A stretch of DNA of 64,000 nt from Amia ocellicauda (GCF_036373705.1 NC_089864.1:3156501-3220500), one strand, 5' to 3'; counted from the stretch's first letter, positions 34,293-45,942 are shown. Translations and numbers: made by a program. The notes: generated by a model not told the origin, from the letters alone.

Positions 34293-37200
34293 ATGATGCA
34301 AAACACAGTCATTGTAATTTGCACTTTGGTCAGCCTCTCTCACAGCATTGGTAAGTAAATCTTCACTTCTATTCAGTTTTGTAAACATTATTGATTCATT
34401 TCATCGCACTGCATCATGTTGCAATTCTTTTACACTTCAGTTTTTCGTATTTATTTTTTATTTCTTTGCGTGTCTCTTTCCTCTATGTGTTCCTGTCTTT
34501 GCAGTTGCTATTTATTATTTCTTTATTATGTCATTTGAAGGCATATTATTATTATAATTATTATTGAATTTTGATACATAGTTCACAGGTTACTAACAAC
34601 AATGAACAAAACATACAAATTAACATCATTCAAACAGTACAGCAGCACACAGTTCATGATCAAGAAAATATGACGTGAGTGTGTTGGATAGCAAGAATGT
34701 AGACTTTAAAACTATGCCACCGGGTCCAGGGCTGGGGACACTGCTGTGCTGTACTGTAGCTATTTGCAACGTTCAATCATTTGCTCCATCGAAAGGTCAG
34801 TTTTGCAAAGCCCACACAGCTGTCTTACGAGAGCTTACAATACTTTTTGACACTGTGCCTCACACACGTCACCTCTCCGTTGTGCTGCCTCTGATCTGAG
34901 CTGAACCTATTTTGCTCAGCAGTGCTGTCACACACAGACGTGAAACTGTTACAATTCTGGCCTCAGGCTCGCAAGAGGAAGCCAAACTGCAGTCTCTGCA
35001 ATGACGCACAGTGCATCGCTATGATTGAGAGCAGCACGACATGACAGACAGAAGCCACAGTCTGCACCACAGCTTCGACACCCTTCGCACTTGTGTAGGT
35101 GGAGAGTCAGGGGTTGTGGCCACAGCTTATACTGCCATTTGTTCAGTGCAGACTTCCGTCCTTTTCATGGTTCCTACACAGCCCGCTTAGAGTAGGGTCT
35201 GCTGAGCGCGAGCAGGGTCAATATTCATCAACAACATCACTCCATTGCCTTGTGAGTATTAATGTAGTTGCACCACTTGACTGCTCGGGGTCTCCACTCT
35301 GACTCAGTATGTCCGAGCATACGTGTGAGATCCATTTAACTCCTGTTCTGTATTTTCTGAGATTTAGCCACTTGGAATACTGAGGCACCCTGTGTGACAC
35401 TAACAATACTGCAGAAACAACAACAGCTACGACTAGGACAAAACACAGAAGTGTATTCATGTAGCTGAAGAGATGGCATCATTGCTCAATGGGCAAGAAA
35501 TTAAATCATCTCCAGTTGATGTTTAAATAAGTATATACAGATAAGTTATACACACAAACTCATCAGTTCACCAGACATCAGTGTCCTTAATTAATAATAA
35601 GTATACAGTAAACGTAACAACAATAATCATAATCATAATAATTTGAGACTTTCTTATGTTCTTCTTATGTTCTTATCCTGATGATTTGTTGTGAGGTTCG
35701 CTGAATGTTGATTCCTGAGATAAACCCAGTTTCCAAAGTCCACAGCTTCTGATCAGCATCGGGCGCTAAGGGGTTAACTCTGCACAGGTTCTTGGCAATA
35801 CATCTCCTTTGTGGTCACCAGGCTCCTTAAATAGTGTGACCATGCCCCTCTGACACATAAGAGAGGAAACAGGAAGTGTGATTGTCTCGGTGAGTTTTTC
35901 TTCTTCGTGCGGCGCGTGAGATTGGATGCAGGGAGGTTGCTTCTTTAGAACTGCGCCGGCTGCACTCGGGCCTGGCCCCACGAGCGCCCTGAAATGACTG
36001 ACACAGCCACCCACAACTGCTACTCTTAGTGTATTGCTATTAAACAGGTTTCCCATTGGTAAAAATCTACAGCAGTGTGCAGAGCCATAGGTGACAGGAT
36101 GTGCATACAGGGTAATACAGCAGTGTGTAGAGCCATAGCAACATAGGAGAAGATTGGTGGAGTTTACCAATAAGCCTGACAATTAATTTGCTCCTCAATA
36201 AAGAGTGGGGCTTTCGTTCTTCATTCACTTGTGCTAATTGTAGATGTGTGACTGGTCTTCTCACACAGTTGCCCAGAGAGTCTACACCTCTGTCGGGGGC
36301 ACAGCTCTCCTGCCCTGCAGGGACAGGAGGGCAGTGGAGAAGGCAGGCACTGTCCAGTGGGAGCACACTGCCGTGGAGGGAGTGCAGTCACGCAGAGTGC
36401 TGACCGAGGGCCGATTCACCCTGAAAGCACGCGCCGCACTGCAGATCAGCAACGTCCAGCTCTCAGACGCAGGGATCTACTACTGCGGCCAGGGAGCAGG
36501 CAGCGACCTGCTGGTTCTGCAGGGTGAGGCCAGGCTTTTGCTCAGATATAAACACTTTATAATCAATCATATTCATAATCATAATTACAATCAACGTCAC
36601 AATAATCATGGTCATTCTCAGTGTAATATAATCAGATAAAAGTCTAAACCAAGCAATGAAATATATAATCTGAGTTTGGGAACCTTTTTTTAATGTGTGT
36701 ATGTGTCTCAGTGACCTCTGACCCCTCTGACCCCCTTCCTGATGACTGGGTCATTGTGACATGTGACGTGAAGTGCCCTCGAGACTGTGGACACTACATC
36801 CTCAAGATGAACAGCACAAGACAGACCCAGCCCAGCGGAGCCCCTCCTCAGGACTTTTTCCAATTCCAAGAGACGGACCGCGGCAAGACATTCCGTTGCT
36901 GGCTGGAGGTCAATGGCCTCCCCCAAACGGACGTCTCCTTTGGGTTGGCCATCCAGAACCACACAGGTAAACATCGCCCCCAATTGGTCCAGCATTTGCT
37001 TAATTAAGACAAGCTGACATATTTCCTCAGGTCTCCATTTACATTTAAAGCCACAGTACTAGGGCCTCTGAGGACCAGGGATGCAGATCACAAAGACTTA
37101 AATTAGGATTGTGATTTTATATCATAAGAGTATGTTCTTCTATACTAGAGGTTCAAATCAGTATAGATATGTGCACGTTCCTTTTTGGGAGCTTTTAATC

Positions 37201-37422
37201 TAATTTATGGTTTTTAAATAAATGTATCTTGTGACCTTGTTTATGTGTAGATTACTTATTTATTCCTGTTGTTCTATACGATACAAACTGAAGGTAAAGC
37301 CCTACTGATGTTTATGTCTTACATGAGAGATCAGGCTCACTCCATCCCTCCTGTCTCCAGCAGGGCTCCACAGAGTAGCGGCAATGGCTCTGATCCTGGC
37401 CTGTGCTGCCCAGCTACTCTAA
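34293..37422 (+). CDS. Small immunoglobulin-superfamily membrane or GPI-anchored receptor (4 exons)
   Basis: Coding exons 34293-34350, 36269-36523, 36712-36966 and 37361-37422 join in phase 1 throughout, the classic Ig-domain pattern, giving 209 codons. Exon 1 encodes a signal peptide (MMQNTVIVICTLVSLSHS). Exon 2 is one V-set domain: LLPC as the B-strand Cys, VQWEH as the core Trp, and QLSDAGIYYC as the F-strand motif. Exon 3 is a second extracellular domain with Cys at TCDV, KCPRDC and FRCWLE and two N-glycosylation sites (NST, NHT). It is Ig-like in size but not canonical. Exon 4 adds about 20 mostly hydrophobic residues (AAMALILACAAQLL) and stops, with no cytoplasmic tail. This suggests a GPI signal or a tailless membrane anchor. 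The family name is not recognised. Exons 1-3 are well supported. Exon 4 has a tandem CAGCAG acceptor and is less certain. A polyA signal lies at 37722. Confidence 0.7.
34351..36268 (+). other. Intron between signal peptide and V-domain exons
   Basis: A 1.9-kb intron starting gtaagt. No element or additional exon was recognised in it. Confidence 0.5.
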
Positions 37423-37721
37423 GCCAAGTCCAGTCCCTCCACTCTGGCTTGGACAACCTACAGGACAACCTCTTCGATGTGAGGAAATCTCTAGTTTCTC
37501 AGAGCGTCTCTTCTGCACGTCTGCTGTGGGACCTCGCTGCTGTGGATGCTGCTTCTCGGCTTGGCCCGGCTGCTGTGGTGAATGGAGATTGAATCGAGCT
37601 CAGACACTACATGACCGCCAATGTAATGAACATCTTCAAAAAACAGTTTTGATAGTGACAATGACAAATGCTCCTCCTTGATCGTCTCCATTATGAGACC
37701 CTAGCTGCACAAGTGTGTAAT

Positions 37722-37727
37722 AATAAA
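37722..37727 (+). terminator. Polyadenylation signal of the Ig-family gene
   Basis: AATAAA 300 bases after the proposed stop codon, followed by TG-containing sequence. It fits the end of the four-exon Ig gene. Confidence 0.45.
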
Positions 37728-37749
37728 CAGGCGATTGTGATACAGTGAC

Positions 37750-40700
37750 ACGGGTACAGGGCTGTTGCTACCATTTGGTGAACTAGGCAGTTTCATAAGG
37801 TGCCAAACAGGGCCAGATTGTGACAGACTGGAGCCCTAACATATGTCAAGTTTAAGAGGCCCCTTTACCAAAACAAAGTGTATCATTCTAACACAAAGGA
37901 CAATGAAAAAAAAAAAAAGGTTAATAATCTTAACTAAGACACTTAACTTGCAATAATGTGAGGCCCGAAAATTGGAGCTCACAGAGCTTACGCCTAAATC
38001 CGGTACTAGTGCCAACAAGACCCCTAAAAACAGAGGACAATAGAGGACAATGCAGTAGGCCTCAATCCACACTAACTACTTCTAGTCTTCCTAGTCTAGT
38101 CTATGGGACCAGGGGCTGGTTGTACTAACAGGATCATGAAAAGGTGTTGTACGAAGCAGATCAAGATCCGGCTCCGCTGAGCCGAGTGTGTGATCCGATT
38201 ATGAAGCAGCGTGGGCGGTGACTATGGAGTTTCCCATTCACATAAACTGGCTTGTTAAGTGGTGTGTGAACCTTTCAGAAACCTATACTGTGCTATATTG
38301 ATGACGAGTTAATTAATTAAACAATCTTAATTGTTCACTATGTTTCCCAATGCAGGTAAATGTCAGTGTGCTTATGCCCTCGTTTTAAACTGGCCACTGG
38401 ATCCAACACATAATTTGTAGTCCGTCATACGAAAAGTTATCCATCGAGGACATTGCGCATTGGATCCGTTAAAGCGCACAAAGTACACATCCTTTCCAGT
38501 TTCTTGCACTAGTGTGCATCTCACAAGCTACGCCACTGTTTCTTTAACTCCTCAACTATAAAAAATAATATAATAATAATAATAATTAACCAATAATACA
38601 TTTTATTTATAACGTGCTCTTCTCATACCCAGAGAGTCAAGTAGTAAAAACAGGCAAGATCAAACAGGCAACACAGCAACTTGCAACTAAGAGAGATCCT
38701 TAAAATCTTTGTATAAATGGATTGTAGGGGTGCTTCTCAAAGTGTTGCACAGCCGTGGAGCTGCTAAAGCCGGCTCTGTCACCCATCGTCTTGAGTTTGA
38801 AACGGTGGTGCTGAAGAAATAAGAGCTTTTACTCATCCCCTGTTCCACTCCTGATCTCACACTTCCCAAAGAGAGGCTGCTTTAGGTGGTTGGCCACTCT
38901 GAATTGCCCTGTTCTTGTGTATGTGTGTGTGTGTTGCCCTGTGTTGGACGGGCATCATGTGCAGGATGTGCCCTGCCTTGTGCCCAGCGTTTACTGGGTT
39001 GGGCTCTGGCTCACTTTACTACAGTTTCTTATAGAGAAGATATATTTAAATCATTTTTTTAGTACCACTGGAATTGCTATTGCTGCTGTTAATACCTCCA
39101 CTGTTACATCTGCTCCCTGTAAATGTTACAGGCACATAAAAGTAACATCGTAGATCTTGTGGGCTTGGCAGTTACAGAAATCCCCAGTGCTGGTTGATAG
39201 GAGATTGAAGATTGACTGTGTAAGTGTTCAAGACAAAGGCTCAAACCAGTATTGAACCCCACAAGGCATTGAAGACACTGTTTGGCTGCTGCAAATTCCG
39301 CATTCAGATTTTCACCTCCACCTGCTGGTAGGAAGAACAGCCCCATTGAGAAGTGGGGGCTGGAGTGCTGTTTATTACCCTGATTGGCTGATTGACCTTC
39401 AGGAGAATTCAGCTGGTCAGTTGGGCTCTATTGCTTGCTCATGTCAGGCAGACCGCAGTGGCTGTCAGCTGATGTAGCCTCTTCCTTCTGCTTAAAGGGC
39501 CAGTGTTGGTATTTCTGGGACAAATTAAACCTTTTTCTTTCAGTCCACACTGGACATCACCTGCCCCCCACATAGCCAAGTCGTACACAATTAGATTTAA
39601 TGATCATCTAAACTTCCTTCTTATCACTAGGAGGCAATATATGATTTAAAACAGGCTCCAAGGACAGCTAGCAGAGGTTAAATCTGAATAAGTCTTTATT
39701 TAAAATGTGTCTAGGCCACCTATGTACATACTTCCACTCTTGTTAAAAGAAACTGGTTCCCATGCAGGAATGGATGTGTGCGTTCAGGCTCTCTGCACTG
39801 ATGTGAGCACATGGACATCCCCTCCAGTGTGGCTCAGGTTCCACTGCTGCCCCGAGGCAGAAGACTGAGGAACTGAAACTCAGAAACCCAGTACCAAATA
39901 GTGTCAGCCACAAGGCTTATGTCAATAAATGTTAAGCATATTAGCTTTGTAAACATATATCATGTATTTTCCTTGTGCAATGATTATAAAATAGATGTTG
40001 AAATATTAACACCAATTAATTGAAATGCTCATTGAAATCATAGTTAGCTGTTATAACCCCCCCTTTAAAAATGAACCACAAAGCATGTTAAACTATGTTT
40101 TTTTTATTGGTTCCAGTAAAAACATTACAGTGAAACAGTGAAGGAAGATTTCATATATAAAACAAAGGATAGTTCAAATAGTACTGATTAATAATATACA
40201 AATTAAAACTGCAAACTGTAGCTCATTGTCTGCACACCACCGATCTGACCTGAGCCCAATCTCAGTGCTGTTACACTGTATGAAGTGTGTAACGATTCTT
40301 GGCAGGAGGGGAACACAGGGGGATGGGAATCCTTATTACCCCCCCGACACCCAGCATCCTCCAGTAAAACTACAAGCATCATTTCACCCGACATGGTTTA
40401 AAAATTATCATTTCAAATGCAACCTCTCCTATTTTAAATATAAGAATACACCAATCTTTCCTACCATTCATTACATATATGAAGACACACTCACAATTGT
40501 GTAACTTTGGTTATTGCCTGATGACCTTAAAATAAATACAAACTTAGAAACACAAGGCTAATAAAACAATGTAATGTATTTTGTATAAAACATTTTTTAA
40601 CATAAAAAGCAAATGGCATAGGTGTAAATCACTTAGAATTCAAGCACTAAGTAACCCCGCACAGTGTGGATGTGGGTGCGGGTCCCTTTGAAGTCAGTGA

Positions 40701-40880
40701 GTGGGTTTCATTTACTGAATTTAATAAGTACATTGAAAAACTGCCATGCAAGTATGCAATTTGTAACTGAATATGCAAATTGGCCAATGAATTCCCAGTA
40801 ATCATCTGTACCTGGTGATGAAATGTACCTGGTAATGAATTGTGCATGATAAAATGTTCGTGATGAAATGTCATAGACCC
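37750..40880. other. Non-coding stretch
   Basis: About 3 kb without a recognisable gene or a complete mobile element. Short open frames are present but show no splice context or family resemblance. Confidence 0.5.
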
Positions 40881-40995
40881 ATTTTTGACAATGCTGAAGT
40901 CTCCAACAACCACTTAAATGCCTTTATTTTCTAGTTTTTGTAAAATATTCTGATAAAGTTCTTTGAAGAAATTGTATTAATTTTTAGGCTGTCAC
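40647..40995 (-). mobile_element. Fragment of an L1-like endonuclease, related to the 41.6-43.5 kb element
   Basis: The plus-strand stretch gaagtctccaacaaccact and the following 70 bases closely resemble positions 43027-43110 in the neighbouring L1-like frame. In both, the minus-strand translation gives the GDFN-type endonuclease motif (here VVGDFSIV). This copy is disrupted and only a short part is left. Confidence 0.55.
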
Positions 40996-41015
40996 TCTCC
41001 TAGTGGGTGATATAG

Positions 41016-41495
41016 TGTCATGCTGTCTACTGGCACCTTCCCCAGCTCACCACCAGATGTCACCCTTCACCTGTTTCATTTTTCAATTATCTCCACCTGT
41101 TCCTGATTTCCCACACTCATCTCTGTGTATTTAAACCCAGCTAAAATCCCAGATCATTGCAAAGTCATTGTTTGCATCTGCACCAATTTCCAAGCCTTGT
41201 ACCTGTAACTACTCTCCATTGTGTTTGACCCTTGCCTTCCCTTGACCACGGTTTTTCGAATCTCCTTTATTGCCTTGTCTGTCAGATAGCTGACCTTTTG
41301 CCTGGCTGTTTTTGACCACGACTTCGGATTCTCTGTAGTGCCCTGTTTGCCTGTGACTCGAACTCTGCTTGTTCTACTGACCATCGATTAAGGAACTGTC
41401 TGTGTTATACTTGTCTGCTGGCTCTCGACCTCCCTGCCTGGATTGTGTTCGCTCCGCACCTGGGTCCCCTTACTCCCAGTCTGTTCATCATGACA
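41016..41495. mobile_element. Solo-LTR-like unit
   Basis: A 480-bp segment begins TGTCATG and ends CATGACA, the TG...CA inverted ends typical of LTRs. It contains a TATA-like tatttaaaccc (about 41127) and a pyrimidine-rich second half. No internal region or clear target duplication is visible. Similar T/C-rich units are common as solo LTRs in fish genomes; this is from memory and was not searched. Confidence 0.4.
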
Positions 41496-41593
41496 GACGT
41501 GACATATAGCTTTTTAGATGTTGGCTCTTGTTGATCTCATTGCTCTTGTTTATTGGATTGGCACCCAGATTCTTCGTCAAATATTGAATTTAT

Positions 41594-43528
41594 TTAAACC
41601 CTTCTGATCACATTCAAGACATCCTGGAAATCCTTATCGACATCAACAATAGGAATTGAAATGCATTTATCATAATGAATCCTAACCCCAGTACTCAAAT
41701 TGAACTCTTTCAGTACATTTTGCAGAGTTACCAAAGACTCTTTGCTGGGACTTGTCATGAAAATTACAATTGTATTTCTCTCAATGTGTACTATGGGTTG
41801 CCTATCCTCTAAAACCTCTATTCTCACTTCCTGATATAATTTCTGAACCAAGGGCTTCAAACACAGTTTGAGCAGCACAGGGATGAGAGGACAATCTAGA
41901 TAGAGTACAGAACTTTCAGGTTCTCTAATTAGCTCATTGAGTATCTTGATTAGTTCAGGAGGGAGATCAGACTGTTGGAGTTTATCTAAAAAGTTTTTGT
42001 CAATATCCAGAAAAGAAACAATGACAAGTATTCTACTGCCTCTGCTTGTAGCCTGGCGTATTGGACTGAGATAATCCTCCACACTGACCTGCTCCTCCTT
42101 TACACTGTGTTTCAGGAAGCTGTTTAAACGTCTGGCCAGTATTGTCGTAAAGATCATATAGTCCACATTAAAACAAGACTTTGGACATTCTCTATCTTTC
42201 AGGACTATTACCTGTTTGAAAGACATAATCACAGATGCACTGTCAAGTATGTCATTAATACAGAACATTAAGGATTTGCTGAGCTGCAACCTAAAGACTT
42301 TGTAGAACTGGACAGGAAAGCCATCAGAGGTTTGATTTCCAAAGTCATGCAGAGATTGGATTTCCAGCAGTATTTGTGTTTCAGAAACATGGTCTACAAA
42401 TGCTTTATTCAACAAAGTTTGAAGGTCAGGTACATTCCCTGTTAACAAATTTCCTACAAGATCAGGGAAAATGTCAGAGTCTATGTTACAGCTCTCATCT
42501 CCACCTGCCTGCATAATACAAGACTGTATGTTTTCTGAAGGCATTTTTGAAAAAACGAATTCCTCACACCTAAGCCTGGACTTTAACCCCATCCATGTTT
42601 CTGAGTTTTTCTTTTCTGAGAATGTCTCAATAATGTCTGTTAAACGCTTCACTAGATTTTCATTCTGTAGTAAAGTCTTGTCAAACTGCCAGGGCTGTGA
42701 ACTGGTGAGGAGCTGCAGTGTAATGGGGGCATGGTCTGAAATATATTTTGGTTTAGATGATTTTGTGTTCTTGGGGCGGGGATGTATATTGCATTCAAGC
42801 ACACGCTGGTGCAGTGTTTCCTCAGTAATGAAGAAGTAGTCTAATCTGGATATTCCTTCTTTCCTCACATAAAAGGTGTATTTCTTGTCATTAGGATGAA
42901 GAATTCTCCATGTGTCGACAAGATTATATTCCTGCAAAAAGTCCTCCAGGTGCTTCAGTTTTTGCTTGTGGCGCTGATTTGAAAGATGAGATGTCTTATC
43001 TAACTCATTATTTAAGACAGTATTGAAGTCTCCAGCAGCCACTATAATACCTTTATTAATACCATTTTCATCTAGGCTTTTTAAAATATTGTTGATTTCT
43101 TCTAGAGTTATTTGTGTTGCATCCTGTGTTTCTTTATCTGACTTCATTTTTTCTGTTTGCCTTTTTTTGTTGGGTTCAAAGTACACACTGATAAAAGTAT
43201 AGATTTCTTCCTTCAGTCTACAGTTCAGGACTATGTATCTCCCATTTGCATCTCTTCTCTCATGAATAATATCCTCTTTCTTAAAACCCATCTCCTTCCC
43301 TATCAGTATGGCTACTCCTTTCTCTGTAGGACTGCATGCTGTACAGGGGCTGAATGGAGACCAGCCTATTTTCAGTTCATCTTCTTCCCCTTCCCCAATG
43401 TGTGTCTCCTGCAGGAGAGCTACATTGACATTTCGTAATTCTAGTTGTTGCTTTACTTTATCTTTTTTAATTTTAAATCCATTAATATTCCATGAGAGGA
43501 TTTGAAGTGTTCCTGCATTATTGGCCAT
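41594..43528 (-). CDS. L1/Tx1-like ORF2 derivative: APE endonuclease with degenerate reverse transcriptase, uninterrupted 644-codon frame
   Basis: The frame starts at an ATG in good context (gaaccATGG) and runs 644 codons. The N-terminal 270 residues are an APE-type endonuclease with every key motif present: WNINGF (Asn14), QETH (Glu41), GDFN (Asp167, Asn169), RLDYFF (Asp230) and SDHAP (Asp265, His266). Residues from about 400 keep the scaffold of an L1 reverse transcriptase: DGFP at 402-405, NVDYMIFTTILARRLN, and a motif-A-like SFLDIDKNF with Asp508 and Asp510. However, the YADD box is replaced by IERN near 582-585, QGCPLSP is reduced to DCPLIP, and the NYRPISL segment is deleted. The frame is much shorter than a normal ORF2 (over 1200 codons) and lacks the C-terminal part. 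It may be a decayed LINE that happens to be open, a non-autonomous element or a domesticated endonuclease. Confidence 0.75.
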   Translation of the reverse strand: MANNAGTLQILSWNINGFKIKKDKVKQQLELRNVNVALLQETHIGEGEEDELKIGWSPFSPCTACSPTEKGVAILIGKEMGFKKEDIIHERRDANGRYIVLNCRLKEEIYTFISVYFEPNKKRQTEKMKSDKETQDATQITLEEINNILKSLDENGINKGIIVAAGDFNTVLNNELDKTSHLSNQRHKQKLKHLEDFLQEYNLVDTWRILHPNDKKYTFYVRKEGISRLDYFFITEETLHQRVLECNIHPRPKNTKSSKPKYISDHAPITLQLLTSSQPWQFDKTLLQNENLVKRLTDIIETFSEKKNSETWMGLKSRLRCEEFVFSKMPSENIQSCIMQAGGDESCNIDSDIFPDLVGNLLTGNVPDLQTLLNKAFVDHVSETQILLEIQSLHDFGNQTSDGFPVQFYKVFRLQLSKSLMFCINDILDSASVIMSFKQVIVLKDRECPKSCFNVDYMIFTTILARRLNSFLKHSVKEEQVSVEDYLSPIRQATSRGSRILVIVSFLDIDKNFLDKLQQSDLPPELIKILNELIREPESSVLYLDCPLIPVLLKLCLKPLVQKLYQEVRIEVLEDRQPIVHIERNTIVIFMTSPSKESLVTLQNVLKEFNLSTGVRIHYDKCISIPIVDVDKDFQDVLNVIRRV

Positions 43529-43559
43529 GGTTCATAAGAGATTTCCAGGTGTGAGTGAC

Positions 43560-43790
43560 TGAGATACTGGGGCCACAGTGAGATCTCTTTTATCTGCTCA
43601 GGCCTGCTATAGACAGAAAACAGGAGACACTTCTTCACACACAGAGGTGTCACAATCTGAACAAACTCCCCAGCGATGTGGCTGAAGATGAAAATTTTGG
43701 AACATTCACAAATATACTGGATAGGATCCTTGGATCACTATGTAAACTTTCTTATGTTCTTTCTTATGTTCACAGCTGTCCAAATCTGAG
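43560..43790. mobile_element. Dispersed repeat fragment
   Basis: The segment around gagacacttcttcacacaca and caaactccccagcgatgtgg resembles a fragment dispersed in many fish genomes (recalled, not searched). It lies just upstream of the L1-like frame and is not part of its coding region. Confidence 0.3.
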
Positions 43791-44294
43791 AAATACACAA
43801 AATGATATTTTACAATCACTAAAAACAAGACTTTGCGAGCACAAACAAGGTCATCTAGCGGTCATGAACAGAAGTGCACTGTGAAGGAATGACAGAATTT
43901 CACCAGAAATTTAAAATCAGAATTTAAACACCATTTCAGTTTCCACCTCTTATTCTTTTAAGCTATCAGCATAGACCTAATCAAGGTGATACAAGATTTT
44001 ACATTGACAAATTGATTTATAAATTAATTAAATCATTAATGATCTACTTTATGTAAAATCTGTCACTTCCAGTATTGCTCTCACTGTCTGACATTTAGTG
44101 GTCATTCACATCTGCTTAAAAACAACCAGTGGGTGTTGAGTTTGTGAATGTATGTGTTTTAATTCATGTTACTATGATACTATACTGCTCTATATGTATG
44201 TGTGTGTGCAATGTTCTTCACTATATATAAATGTGTGTTTTTCCTCCTCTACCTGTATCAAAGGGTTCCCATTTCCTCTGTGCTCTGAACCAGT

Positions 44295-44644
44295 TATGTG
44301 TCACAATACTGTAGGAAGTATAATTCTGTGACACTATGTCCTTGTGCTCCTCGTGTTCTGAATCTGAGATGTCATGATGGATAACAAATCATGCAAATCA
44401 TGTCTCTGAACCCTGCTGTGTACCCTCCCTGTACATATGGAAATGTGTGTTTTTTCTTCCTTATGCTGTATGCCACGGCTCCTGTCCAGGTCCTCTGTGA
44501 CCTATTTTACCCTCAGGTCCTTACAGTGACTGAGGAGCCCCAATTACAACAGTAATTTCCATAGAGACACGGCTGCCACGCCCCTGTACCCTTGTAACTC
44601 CACAGCTCTTCATACACTTTACAGTTTTTGTAATGTATTTCAAA

Positions 44645-44650
<6 letters not shown>
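44295..44650. repeat. Direct repeat copy 1 (about 355 bp)
   Basis: Matches 49503-49850 in the same orientation with moderate divergence. Shared words include ctgtaggaagtataattctg, ctctgaaccctgctgtgta and gtatttcaaattaa. Both copies end in an AT-rich tract. It carries no coding signal. It could be a dispersed repeat or one of a pair of old terminal repeats. Confidence 0.75.

Positions 44651-44720
<70 letters not shown>
44650..44720. repeat. (AT)n microsatellite
   Basis: About 70 bases of pure AT dinucleotides immediately left of the Tc1 element. A shorter AT run continues on its right side (45926-45942), so the transposon probably inserted into a longer AT array at a TA target. Confidence 0.95.
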
Positions 44721-44721
<1 letters not shown>

Positions 44722-44724
<3 letters not shown>

Positions 44725-45925
44725 TCACCTAAAGGATTATTAGGAACACCTGTTCAATTTCTCATTAATGCAATTATCTAACCAACCAATCACATGGCAG
44801 TTGCTTCAATGCATTTAGGGGTGTGGTCCTGGTCAAGACAATCTCCTGAACTCCAAACTGAATGTCTGAATGGGAAAGAAAGGTGATTTAAGCAATTTTG
44901 AGCGTGGCATGGTTGTTGGTGCCAGACGGGCCGGTCTGAGTATTTCACAATCTGCTCAGTTACTGGGATTTTCACGCACAACCAGTTCTAGGGTTTACAA
45001 AGAATGGTGTGAAAAGGGAAAAACATCCAGTATGCGGCAGTCCTGTGGGCGAAAATGCCTTGTTGATGCTAGAGGTCAGAGAAGAATGGGCCGACTGATT
45101 CAAGCTGATAGAAGAGCAACTTTGACTCGATACCACCGAGGTATGCAGCAAAGCATTTGTGAAGCCACAACACGTACAACCTTGAGGCTGATGGGCTACA
45201 ACAGCAGAAGACCCCACCGGGTACCACTCATCTCCAATACAAATAGGAAAAAGAGGCTACAATTTGCACAAGCTCACCAAAATTGGACAGTTGAAGACTG
45301 GAAAAATGTTGCCTGGTCTGATGAGTCTCGATTTCTGTTGAGACATTCAGATGGTAGAGTCAGAATTTGGCGTAAACAGAATGAGAACATGGATCCATCA
45401 TGCCTTGTTACCACTGTGCAGGCTGGTGGTGGTGGTGTAATGGTGTGGGGGATGTTTTCTTGGCACACTTTAGGCCCCTTAGTGCCAATTGGGCATCGTT
45501 TAAATGCCTACCTGAGCATTGTTTCTGACCATGTCCATCCCTTTATGACCACCATGTACCCATCCTCTGATGGCTACTTCCAGCAGGATAATGCACCATG
45601 TCACAAAGGTCGAATCATTTCAAATTGGTTTCTTGAACATGACAATGAGTTCACTGTACTAAACTGGCCCCCACAGTCACCAGATCTCAACCCAAATAGA
45701 GCATCTTTGGGATGTGGTGGAACGGGAGCTTCGTGCCCTGGATGTGCATCCCACAAATCTCCATCAACTGCAAGATGTTATCCTATCAATATGGGCCAAC
45801 ATTTCTAAAGAATGCTTTCAGCACCTTGTTGAATCAATGCCACGTAGAATTAAGGCAGTTCTGAAGGCGAAAGGGGGTCAAACACAGTATTAGTATGGTG
45901 TTCCTAATAATCCTTTAGGTGAGTG
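44722..45925 (+). mobile_element. Tc1/mariner transposon, full length, 29-bp terminal inverted repeats
   Basis: A 1204-bp element bounded by perfect 29-bp inverted repeats (44722-44750 and 45897-45925), which begin CACTCACCTAAAGG at each outer end and are flanked by TA on both sides. It carries one transposase gene on the plus strand. The ends and the body look nearly intact, implying recent activity. The family resembles a very widespread vertebrate Tc1 element (recalled, not searched). Confidence 0.93.
44870..45893 (+). pseudogene. Tc1 transposase with a single frameshift before the catalytic Glu
   Basis: The frame opens at MGKKGDLSNFERG and shows the paired helix-turn-helix DNA-binding region (GLSISQSAQLLGFSRTTSSR). 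Two catalytic aspartates follow, at WSDESRF and QQDNAPCH. At 45694-45696 a run of three A bases is one longer than expected. The frame shifts just after SPDLNP, so the third catalytic residue (Glu of the EHLWDVV motif) and the C-terminus are read only in another frame, which continues to TAG at 45891-45893. The copy should therefore be unable to transpose itself, although its ends could be mobilised in trans. Confidence 0.88.
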
Positions 45926-45942
45926 TATATATATATATATAT

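Noticed and set aside
37269..37592. Alternative 107-codon reading frame over the last Ig-gene exon
   Set aside because: The available phase-1 acceptors do not lead into this frame. The short hydrophobic ending is preferred.
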